Made by a program: the position numbers and the translations under genes. Below are positions 28,123 through 35,533 of a DNA stretch of 58,328 bases, piece by piece. This DNA comes from an uncultured Methylococcaceae bacterium (lineage in GTDB: Bacteria; Pseudomonadota; Gammaproteobacteria; Methylococcales; Methylomonadaceae): positions 1-58,328 of the forward strand of contig CAIQNQ010000211.1 of NCBI GenBank assembly GCA_903873165.1, read 5' to 3'. Position 1 is the first letter of the stretch; every line of letters starts with the position of its first letter. The notes beneath the pieces were generated by a model. It had not been told where the DNA came from. It ran no database searches and saw only the letters and a program-made list of their open reading frames with translations.

Positions 28123-28928
28123 ATGTCCAACGAAGTCCAAAATCCCATCATCAATTCGCCGTTTGTTGAGCCAAAGTTACATTGGCAAATGACGCTGCAA
28201 GGTGATTTGGAAGTCGGCGAACTGGAAGATTTGCCGATTGTTAATTGGCTACGCAGCCGCATTAAAGCATGGTGTGTTGGTGAATTAAAAGATAGCGGTG
28301 ATTCCGTTATTAGTCTGGAGTAATTGGTTGTACCGTTTTCCATACATATTGCCGAGCATTTGGTTGTGTGTGATAAACAAATTACCTCTGCAAGCATTAA
28401 GTTTCTGGATGCCTTTCATAATGTCCATAACGCTGAAGCACCGACCCGTTTTTTTATGGATGAAAGAAAAACCAAAGGCGGCATTACTTTAACGGATAAT
28501 TTTTATCTCTTGGGCGAGCAGTATCAGTATGATAATTTGGCCGCAGAAACGGAATCTCGCAGGCGCTTGGTTGAAACGGCTTGGGAGTTAAATTTACCCA
28601 AGCATTTAATTCAAGTGGATTACAAAGAAGAAACCCGAGAATTTTTCGCTGATAATAAATTACGCCGTGTTCCTGTCACCGCTGCCAGTCCGTCTTTAAA
28701 CGGTTACCAAAAAGGCCGGTGTTTTTATTGTTTCAGGGATATTTCTCTTGATAATAATCACTCTGATTTTGCCGATGTGGATCATTTTTTTCCACATGGA
28801 TTGTGCAAACAGGAAATTCTACTGAAAAGCGTCAGAAATTTTTGCAAGATGCTTATAACTGTAGCATAACCTATTACGGCATCCATCAAAAATGGCAACC
28901 CGCGCAACAAGGAATAGCTACTTTCTAA
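28123..28928 (+). pseudogene. Chimeric pseudogene: type III restriction start joined to HNH nuclease pseudogene 2
   Basis: The first codons read MSNEVQNPIINSPFVEPKLHW, the usual beginning of a type III restriction/DEAD helicase protein (NPIINSPFxEP), then LPIVNWLRSRIKAW. At LKDSGDS the reading switches to the HNH family found also at 26410-27211. A nonsense change (TAA at 28321-28323, where pseudogene 1 has CAA) splits it. The second part continues VVPFSIHIAEHLVVCDKQ to LNGYQKGRCFYCFRDI and DVDHFFPHG, then a deletion shifts it to VQTGNSTEKRQKFLQDAYNC and HQKWQPAQQGIATF. Here the first half of the HNH site is kept and the second half lost, the reverse of pseudogene 1. Confidence 0.75.
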
Positions 28929-29505
28929 TAACGAAATTATACCAAGTCAGTTGACGGGCGGGTTCGAGTTCTTGTTCTTCAAGCACTATTTTGCACTGGT
29001 GTTGTACAAAGAATTGTTTAAAGGCATTGATATCAAAGGGTTCATAGAGTTTGCCGTTTTCTCTGTGATCAATGGCATTAGTTTCTCGTATTGAAATGAT
29101 TATGTGTCCATTGGCTTGCAATAAGGATAAGAGCTTAAGGCAGGCCTGTTCAAGATCGGCCTTGTTTAGATGCATTAACACGGCTGAACACAATATGTTC
29201 TGAAAAGTTTGATCGTTTAGGTTGGTTAGATCGGGTAGGGAATCTTTTATAAAGTGTACTTGAGGATAAAGCTGTTGAGCTTGTTTTAACATTCCTTCGG
29301 AGGCATCAACACCCAAAGCTGGATAATCGTGCTGATTAAGCCATTGCGTATCTCGTCCAACCCCACAACCTACATCAAGCGTGTTGCCAGTCTTGGTAAA
29401 GTACTCTGTTATTAAGGTATAGAGCCGACCGGGTGTTAAGCTGGAATGTAACTGTGCAATCCGTTCAGCCTCACGGTCATAAGTTTCGATGGTTTGTTTG
29501 TCCAT
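28918..29505 (-). CDS. Class I SAM-dependent methyltransferase
   Basis: A 195-residue methyltransferase. The SAM-binding motif I is NTLDVGCGVGRDTQWLNQHD, with the motif II acid in LGVDASEGM and NILCSAVLMHL as motif IV. The rest is a standard Rossmann-like domain. Substrate not evident; similar small proteins act on metabolites or tRNA. It is convergent with, and overlaps by 11 bases, the end of HNH pseudogene 2. The gene appears intact. Confidence 0.82.
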   Translation of the reverse strand: MDKQTIETYDREAERIAQLHSSLTPGRLYTLITEYFTKTGNTLDVGCGVGRDTQWLNQHDYPALGVDASEGMLKQAQQLYPQVHFIKDSLPDLTNLNDQTFQNILCSAVLMHLNKADLEQACLKLLSLLQANGHIIISIRETNAIDHRENGKLYEPFDINAFKQFFVQHQCKIVLEEQELEPARQLTWYNFVIRK

Positions 29506-29640
29506 GATGGGGCTTTATAGAGATTAAGTACTGATGTGTTGGTGCGTTGTGAATCAGTATAATACATTTCTTTAACCAAGATAATGGGTTAGTCTGGATT
29601 ATCAGTCACGAGTTTAAACAAACCATCAATTCTAAAAACG
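29506..29640. other. Non-coding stretch with an unidentified gene scrap
   Basis: Mostly without genes. The minus strand of 29590-29645 reads RPVFRIDGLFKLVTDNPD, which looks coding but is too short to assign. It abuts the start of Rpn remnant copy B. Confidence 0.3.
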
Positions 29641-30140
29641 GGGCGGTCATAAAAAAGGCCTTGATAGATTAAGGCCTTTTGTTTGTTAGCTTTGCATGTT
29701 TCACTGAGCAATAAAACCTGTCATTTTAAGTATGATCAGCTAACCATGTTTCTAAGTCTGACATGGCGTTAAAGTCTAGCAAGGCATCAGCTAAGTCTTC
29801 TAGCTTTTCTAAAGGATAGGTCGGGAAGCTTTGTAAATTTGTTTAATCTCCTCGCGGCTTAAGTGCGGTAACTTATAAACCAAAATAGTTTCAATAAGAT
29901 CCAAACCTTCTACATCTACTTTATCAAGTCGCTCTGCTAAATCTTTGGCTCGACTTATTGTCTGTTGTTTATCACTGACAATCAAGCGAATAAATTCAAG
30001 TGAAGGTGATAAGTCAGTTCGGTCTTGATAATCTTCTAAGTAAATACGATGAACCTGGGGTAAGCTTAAGAACGGTAAAAACTCAATGTCAAAAAAGTTA
30101 GCGTAATGGTGTACTATATTGTTTAGTTTGATGATTCTAG
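29641..30140 (-). pseudogene. Rpn/DUF2887-DUF4351 family remnant, copy B
   Basis: Minus-strand homologue of copy C (33115-33760). It has the DUF2887-like segment (HYANFFDIEFLPFL near 30120-30080, then LPQVHRIYLEDYQD), the ETILVYKLPHLSREEI region, and the DUF4351-like end (LEKLEDLADALLDFNAMSDL). A 160-base part between them, present in copy C at about 33303-33463, is deleted. The N-terminal nuclease motifs are missing from the same point as in copy C. It ends with the family's own hairpin. Confidence 0.75.
29653..29680 (-). terminator. Hairpin ending Rpn remnant B
   Basis: AAAAGGCCTT (29653-29662) / AAGGCCTTTT (29671-29680), 10-bp perfect stem with an 8-base loop. Reading the minus strand, the A-rich flank gives a U-tract. 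The same hairpin ends copy C at 33126-33151. Confidence 0.7.
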
Positions 30141-30149
30141 GAGTATTTA

Positions 30150-30383
30150 ATGATGAACCTAACCCCAGTAAAGCAATACGCTGATGTGGTGAATGGTGTT
30201 ATACATGTTCATTTGCCGGAAGGTTTTAATGCTAAGCGTGTTGAATTAACAATTGTGTCTATAGAAGATGATGTCTCGCTACGCACTTCTTTTCAACAAT
30301 TTTTACTTGATAGTCCGGAAATGTCGGATGATGAATTTAATGCTATTGAAGAAAAAAGACGGCATTTTCAACAATGGAAATAA
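30150..30383 (+). CDS. VapB-like antitoxin
   Basis: A 77-residue protein: MNLTPVKQYADVVNGVIHVH with LPEGFNAKRVELTIVSIEDD is a small DNA-binding beta region, and the acidic tail SPEMSDDEFNAIEEKRRHFQ would bind a toxin. TAGGAGTATTTA before the ATG is a good ribosome-binding site. A PIN toxin start overlaps its end at 30374. Since that toxin is truncated, this may be a solitary antitoxin. The family is inferred from context and general shape. Confidence 0.65.
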   Translation: MMNLTPVKQYADVVNGVIHVHLPEGFNAKRVELTIVSIEDDVSLRTSFQQFLLDSPEMSDDEFNAIEEKRRHFQQWK

Positions 30384-30514
30384 TTTGTCTCGATACTAAT
30401 GTATTAATTGCCCATAAACGCGCTAAGAAGCCTGATAAAGATAAAACGTATTTATATCAGTTAACCTTAAAACCTTATCAATTTTCAGTATCAAGCATTA
30501 CCCGATATTTTTAA
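30374..30514 (+). pseudogene. Truncated VapC (PIN) toxin
   Basis: Starts MEIICLDTNVLIAHKRAKKP, the N-terminus of a VapC PIN RNase with the first catalytic Asp, and continues KDKTYLYQLTLKPYQFSVSS before stopping after ITRYF at residue 46. A complete VapC has about 130 residues; the second and third acidic residues are missing. It overlaps the antitoxin end by 10 bases, the usual VapBC arrangement. Confidence 0.78.
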
Positions 30515-30577
30515 ATCAGAAGCTAAGCTCTAAATATAAACGGTATTAAACTAGTCCAATTCTTTAAAGGAATGAAT

Positions 30578-31648
30578 ATGCTTGACAGTATATTAATAAA
30601 AAACTTCAAAGGCATAAAGCAATTGAAGCTTGACAAGCTAAGCAAGTTGACAATTATTGGTGGAAAAAATAATTGTGGAAAATCTTCATTGATGGAAGCA
30701 ATGTCTATGCTTTTTAAAAGAATGGATCCTAACATAGTTATTCAACACTCAATATCAAGAGGGGTTAACGTAATCCCAACAGAGCCAGAGTTCATGTGGG
30801 CTCCGGTTTTTAATGATTTTGATTTAACAAAAAAGATTGAAATTAATTCAAAATTTAAAGGTAAAACAAAAAAACTGGAAATTGAGGTTCAAAAAAATGT
30901 GAAGCGTAATATTCCAGTTGGACCGCTCCCTTTTAACAGCATTCAAAACACATCCGTTTCTATAGCAGATGTGCTCTATTTAAAATTTTCTGATGAAAAG
31001 TCTGTATCAGAAAAGAGTGGTATCTATCTGGAACAGAATGGCGGTTTTAGCTTAAACGTAGAACATACTTCTCCTTATAAACCCATTCCAACAGCCTATT
31101 TTTCCTCACGCCAAATTTCAAATCAAAATGAAGACTCAGAAAGATTAGGGCGTATAGACATTAATAATAATGTTAATGATGTGTTGGATGTTATGCGTAG
31201 CATTGTGCCAGAAATTTCATCCATTACAGCGATACGTGTTTCTAACGCATCCATGATTTATGTGGACTTAGGGAAAGAAAAAAAGTTTCCTGTTTCGTAT
31301 ATGGGTGATGGCATTTCACGATTGTTATCCATTGTCTTGGCTATAGCTACCTGTAGATCTGGAATTGTATTTATTGATGAAATAGAAAATGGACTTCATT
31401 ACAGTGTTATTAAAGATGTCTGGAAAGGGGTTGTTAATGCATCAAATAAATTTGATTGTCAAATTGTTGCAACAACACACAGCCATGAATTTTTAACCTC
31501 AGCTTGTGAGGCAATGAAAGAATTAGATGCTAATGAACCTGATTTTTCTTACATTCGTCTAGTGAAAAAAGATGACGAGGTGTTTGGAAAAGCGTTTGAT
31601 TATACAATGCTTGATTATGCCATTGTGTCTGAAATGGAGATTAGATAA
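30578..31648 (+). CDS. OLD/AriA-like AAA ATPase
   Basis: A 356-residue ABC-type (AAA_15/AAA_21) ATPase. AAAGGAA before ATG 30578 decides the start over ATG 30572. MLDSILIKNFKGIKQLKLDK is the typical RecF/OLD opening. Walker A is GKNNCGKS (29-36), the signature region is MGDGISRLLSI, Walker B IVFIDEIENGLHY (Asp267, Glu268), and the H-loop TTHSHEF. Its stop overlaps the ATG of a TOPRIM-like gene (TAATG), as in split OLD or PARIS (AriA-AriB) defence modules. Defence role is inferred. Confidence 0.82.
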   Translation: MLDSILIKNFKGIKQLKLDKLSKLTIIGGKNNCGKSSLMEAMSMLFKRMDPNIVIQHSISRGVNVIPTEPEFMWAPVFNDFDLTKKIEINSKFKGKTKKLEIEVQKNVKRNIPVGPLPFNSIQNTSVSIADVLYLKFSDEKSVSEKSGIYLEQNGGFSLNVEHTSPYKPIPTAYFSSRQISNQNEDSERLGRIDINNNVNDVLDVMRSIVPEISSITAIRVSNASMIYVDLGKEKKFPVSYMGDGISRLLSIVLAIATCRSGIVFIDEIENGLHYSVIKDVWKGVVNASNKFDCQIVATTHSHEFLTSACEAMKELDANEPDFSYIRLVKKDDEVFGKAFDYTMLDYAIVSEMEIR

Positions 31649-32268
31649 TGAGCACTAAACTTAAAATATCACACAATAAGCTGATTCTCGTTGAAGGGGC
31701 AGACGCTTATTGGTTTCTTATTTGGGCTTTGAAAGCATACTCAATAGAAGATGTCCAAGTGATGGACTTTGGAGGGAATCCTGATTTGTTTATGTTTATT
31801 AAAACGCTAAAGAATTTGGATAATTTTGATTTAGTGACATCAATTATCATAGCTCGTGATGCTGAAACAGATCATACAGCCGCTTTTTCTAGTGTAACAG
31901 CCGCACTTAAAAATAATGGACTTTCGGTTCCTGATATTTTATTTTCGTATAAGGATGGTAATCCTAAGATTGCCGTTATGTTATTTCCTGGATATGATCA
32001 AAATGGGAATATAGAAAATGGCTGCCTTGAGCATTTATGTTTAAAAACTATAAATGATAAAACCATTGAAACAACACAAAAATATCTTATGGATGTTAAT
32101 GAAAGTCATGAAAAGCTGACTCATGAACATAAATCGAAATTGCATGCTTACTTATCAGTCAAAAATAAATTTGTTGGTAGTAAGTTAGGCGAAGCGGCAA
32201 ATTATGGCGCTTGGGATTGGCTGGCACCTTCATTAATACCCTTTAAAGAAACTATAGAAAACTCGTAA
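31648..32268 (+). CDS. TOPRIM-like (DUF3226-type) effector
   Basis: A 206-residue protein translationally coupled to the ATPase. LILVEGADAYWFLIWAL (Glu16) and IIIARDAETDHTAAF (Asp71, Glu73, Asp75) are the conserved Glu and DxExD motifs of TOPRIM-like nucleases; KIAVMLFPGYDQNGNIENGC and the LEHLCLKTI segment fit DUF3226. In PARIS, the partner is a DUF4435 TOPRIM protein; here it is DUF3226-like, so this pair is related in design but not the same family. It could be a nuclease activated by the ATPase. Appears intact. Confidence 0.78.
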   Translation: MSTKLKISHNKLILVEGADAYWFLIWALKAYSIEDVQVMDFGGNPDLFMFIKTLKNLDNFDLVTSIIIARDAETDHTAAFSSVTAALKNNGLSVPDILFSYKDGNPKIAVMLFPGYDQNGNIENGCLEHLCLKTINDKTIETTQKYLMDVNESHEKLTHEHKSKLHAYLSVKNKFVGSKLGEAANYGAWDWLAPSLIPFKETIENS

Positions 32269-32313
32269 TTAGCAGTCTATGGGAGGCTTTACTTTCTTAA
32301 TTCTGCAATACCG

Positions 32314-33008
32314 ATGAAAACTCATGGGAAAATAAAATCTGAACTACACCACTGGTGGCCTGTATGTGTTTCTAAGCATTGGAAAAATAAAGATGGTTGT
32401 GTGCATTGGATATCACCAAATGGAGAAGTTAAAGTGGCGCCTATAAAAAATTTGGCTGTATTGGAAATGGGCATTACATAAAATTAGGTAAAAACATAGG
32501 AGAATCGACACCTTGGGATCAGAATTTCGAACCGCTATATGATATGGCTGACAAAGGCTTTCCATCGGTGATTACTTGGCTTCAATCATTAGATCGAAAA
32601 TATGTATCAGACGCAAAAACATTAACTGAACGATTTATTTCTGAAAATGTAGATGATGATCAAATAGCCCAGCTCGTTGAAAGTGTTGTTTCATTAGCGA
32701 CTAGAAGTCCAATGCATAGAGAATCCTCAGTTAGGATAGCGGAGAATCTCCGAGGACCTTTGCCAGAAACAGAGAGAAATGCTTTAATTACTATGAATAT
32801 GCGTGATAGTCATAAAAATGCTATTTCATCGATTGGCACTAAAGGGAAATTTGTTGTTTTGTATTCGCCATGTAGTGAGTTTATTTATGGTGATGGCTTT
32901 TTTTATAATCTCGATTCAATTAGTCCTAAAATAGTTGCTCCTATAACACCTGAAATAACCGTACTTTACACGCGACCATTCAGATACATCACTAAGCTGG
33001 CGACATAA
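32314..33008 (+). pseudogene. Frameshifted and truncated DUF4238-like gene
   Basis: First segment (32314-32481): MKTHGKIKSELHHWWPVCVS, KHWKNKDGCVHWISPNGEVK and a stop. One reading-frame change near 32460 restores GNGHYIKLGKNIGESTPWDQ, FPSVITWLQSL, SPMHRESSVRIAENL and the DUF4238-like end IYGDGFFYN and IVAPITPEITV. The protein stops at 33008 in TRPFRYITKLAT, short of the family's usual end, where a helicase scrap begins. Function of the family is unknown. Confidence 0.6.
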
Positions 33009-33117
33009 GAGTGTTTAAAGTTGCCGACAAAGTCTAAGGCGACCAGATAGTTTTTGTCGGGCAATAGTCTTAAGCCTCGTCTCAGTTGTTGTAAAAATAC
33101 CGTAAAGGATTGGGAGG
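33009..33117 (-). pseudogene. Scrap of a superfamily II helicase
   Basis: Minus strand reads PSQSFTVFLQQLRRGLRLLP then DKNYLVALDFVGNFK. This is the C-terminal RecA domain of an SF2 (DEAD/DUF3427-like) helicase, with motif VI QQLGRGLR changed to QQLRRGLR. Only about 36 codons remain, sandwiched between the DUF4238-like pseudogene and Rpn remnant C. Confidence 0.6.
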
Positions 33118-33760
33118 GTCATAAAAAAGGCCTTGATAGATTAAGGCCTTTGGTTTGTTAGCTTTGCATGTTTTACTGTGCAATAAAACCTATCATTTTA
33201 AGTATGATCAGCTAACCATGTTTCTAAGTCTGACATGGCGTTAAAGTCTAATAAGGCATCGGCTAAGTCTTCTAGCTTTTCTAAAGGATAGGTCGGGAAG
33301 CTTTGTAAGATGGTTTCAAGTTCAGATTGTACGCCGACAAGCGTCTTAATTGGCGACTTAGTAATTTAATACATTCTTTTTGCTCGCCTATTTGTTCACC
33401 TTCCGCAGATACTTCTTGATAAAAGCGGGTATCTTGTAATTTAACTTCATATACAGATAACATTTGTTTAATCTCCTCGCGGCTTAAGTGCGGTAACTTA
33501 TAAACCAATATTGTTTCAATAAGATCCAAACCTTCTACATCTATTTTATCAAGTCGCTCTGCTAAATCTTTAGCTTGGCTTATTGTCTGTTGTATATCAC
33601 TGACAATCAAGCGAATAAATTCAAGTGCAGGTGATAAGTCAGTGCGGTTTTGAGAATCTTCTCAGTAAATACGATGGACCTAGGGTAAATTTAAGAAAGG
33701 TAAAAACTCAATGTCAAAAAATTTAGCGTATTAGTGTAATATACCGTTTAGTATGATGGA
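33115..33760 (-). pseudogene. Rpn/DUF2887-DUF4351 family remnant, copy C (longest)
   Basis: Minus strand. It encodes FFDIEFLPFLNLP, stop, VHRIY, stop, EDSQNRTDLSPALEFIRLIV, then an open stretch from 33610: SDIQQTISQAKDLAERLDKI, LIETILVYKLPHLSREEIKQ and KECIKLLSRQLRRL. A frameshift near 33335 leads to the DUF4351-type end SELETILQSFPTYPLEKLED and DALLDFNAMSDLETWLADH. Two nonsense codons and the missing N-terminal PD-(D/E)XK core make it inactive. Its 5' edge lies about 40 bases from cydD. Confidence 0.78.
33126..33151 (-). terminator. Hairpin ending Rpn remnant C
   Basis: AAAGGCCTT (33126-33134) / AAGGCCTTT (33143-33151) with an 8-base loop, the same element as at 29653-29680. Confidence 0.65.
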
Positions 33761-33796
33761 AGGTGATGAACGAACAGGTGCGTAATAACGTGGTCT

Positions 33797-35533
33797 TTGC
33801 AGCAAGTGGCGAAAAGTGTGCACTTAACAGAATCCGATAACCAAAGCTATTTTGACAAAAACAAAGCCAGAGAAAAAACGTGTGCTGTTTGGTTAAAGGC
33901 GCAAACTAAAATAGTTAAAAAATGGCTGTATTTAGCCGTCGGTGTTGGTGTGCTGAATGCTTGGCTCGTGATCATTCAATCTGCTGTGCTGGCTTATCTT
34001 CTTCAAGCCATTATTATTGAAAAAATTCCTTTATTAGCCTTAATGCCTTATTTTTTGGGATTAATTGTGCTATTCATTGTCCGGGCTATTTGTGTCTATA
34101 GTTATCCTGTTTTAGGATTTGAAGCGGGTGCACAGGTTAGGTTAAATGTCAGGCAACAATTGTTCGAACAGTTTTTAAAATTAGGCCCTGCTGAAATAAA
34201 ACACCATCAAACGGGCACTTTAGCTTCCGTTACTTTAGAACAAGTCGATGCCTTAGAAAATTATTTTGCCCGGTATTTACCTCAACAAATGCTTGTGGGT
34301 ATTGTGCCTATCAGCATAATTCTTGTGGTAATGCCTATTAACTGGGTAGTGGGGCTGATCTTTTTAAGTACTGGGCCATTAGTGATTATTTTTATGGCTT
34401 TGGTAGGCATGGGTGCTGCTTCAGCGAGTCGTAATCAGTTTTTAGCCATGTCCAGAATGAGCGGCTATTTCTTGGATCGCTTACAAGGTTTAAGTACTTT
34501 AAAGTTATTTGGTTTGGCTCAGGCTGAATTAGTCAACATTAAAAATAGGGCCGATGGTTTTAGAGAAAAAACCATGACTGTATTACGAATTGCCTTTTTG
34601 TCTTCAGCTATTTTAGAATTTTTTAGTGCTATTGCCGTTGCCTTAATTGCTGTTTATGTGGGTTTAGGCTTATTAGGTCAGATTCATTTTGGCCCAGCTG
34701 ACCATATCACTTTGCGAGAAGCGTTATTTGTATTATTACTCGCGCCTGAGTTTTTTATGCCATTAAGGCAATTAGCGATCAATTATCACGATCGAGCGGC
34801 GGCTTTGGGTGCAAGTGATGCCATATTGGCGATCCTTGAGCAAGAGCCTACATTACACATTACACCGAGTGACTTGCTTCAATCTAAAGACTGTCCTCTT
34901 ATCGAGTTTAGTCATGTCAGTAAACAATATGGTCAAAGAGCCGTTTTAACTGATATTAATCTATCAATTGCACAAGGTGAAAAAGTAGCTTTGATAGGCG
35001 AGTCAGGAGCGGGCAAAAGCACGCTAATCAATTTGATATTAGGTTTTGAACAGCCCACAACAGGGAGTGTGTTATTAAAGGGTGAGGTTGTGACGCAAAC
35101 TCACTCTGCACAGCGCATTGCCTGGGTGGGTCAAAATGCGTTTATATTTCATGGCAGTATAAAAGACAATATCGCCTTAGCTGAGCCTAATGCCAGTCTG
35201 CAACGGATTCAAGAAGCAGCGCAGGCGGCTGGAGTAATCGAATTTAGTGAACAATTGGCTGAGGGTTTAGATACGTTGATTGGAGAACGCGGCTATGGTT
35301 TATCAGGAGGGCAAGTGCAAAGAATTGCTTTAGCCAGAGCTTTCCTGAAAAATGCTGAGATCATTATTTTAGATGAGCCAACGGCTAATTTGGATGATGC
35401 TAATAAAGTTAAGTTGTTAGCGGTCATTGCTGTATTGTTTGAGCATCAAACCTTAATTATTGCGACACATGATCCCGTTGTCAGCAGCAAAATGTCTAGG
35501 CAGGTTGTTGTCGCCCAGGGGTGTTTATTATGA
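33797..35533 (+). CDS. cydD: Thiol exporter ABC subunit CydD
   Basis: One half of the CydDC heterodimeric ABC transporter that exports glutathione and cysteine and is needed to assemble cytochrome bd. About 578 residues: six-helix membrane domain (to about 330), then an ATPase with Walker A GESGAGKST, signature LSGGQVQRIALARAF and Walker B IIILDEPTANLDD. The start is uncertain: the frame is open from an in-frame stop at 33767, there is no ATG, and TTG (33797) is the first usable codon, without a clear ribosome-binding site. The Rpn remnant C ends just upstream and may have replaced the native start region. Overlaps cydC. Confidence 0.9.
   Translation: MQQVAKSVHLTESDNQSYFDKNKAREKTCAVWLKAQTKIVKKWLYLAVGVGVLNAWLVIIQSAVLAYLLQAIIIEKIPLLALMPYFLGLIVLFIVRAICVYSYPVLGFEAGAQVRLNVRQQLFEQFLKLGPAEIKHHQTGTLASVTLEQVDALENYFARYLPQQMLVGIVPISIILVVMPINWVVGLIFLSTGPLVIIFMALVGMGAASASRNQFLAMSRMSGYFLDRLQGLSTLKLFGLAQAELVNIKNRADGFREKTMTVLRIAFLSSAILEFFSAIAVALIAVYVGLGLLGQIHFGPADHITLREALFVLLLAPEFFMPLRQLAINYHDRAAALGASDAILAILEQEPTLHITPSDLLQSKDCPLIEFSHVSKQYGQRAVLTDINLSIAQGEKVALIGESGAGKSTLINLILGFEQPTTGSVLLKGEVVTQTHSAQRIAWVGQNAFIFHGSIKDNIALAEPNASLQRIQEAAQAAGVIEFSEQLAEGLDTLIGERGYGLSGGQVQRIALARAFLKNAEIIILDEPTANLDDANKVKLLAVIAVLFEHQTLIIATHDPVVSSKMSRQVVVAQGCLL

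Noticed and set aside
28324-28869. A 181-residue frame as an independent gene
   Set aside because: It is the second part of HNH pseudogene 2 after a nonsense codon, and its last 20 residues are out of frame with the family.
33281-33610. A 109-residue minus-strand frame as an intact gene
   Set aside because: It is the middle of Rpn remnant C; the true family reading continues on both sides across stops and a frameshift.
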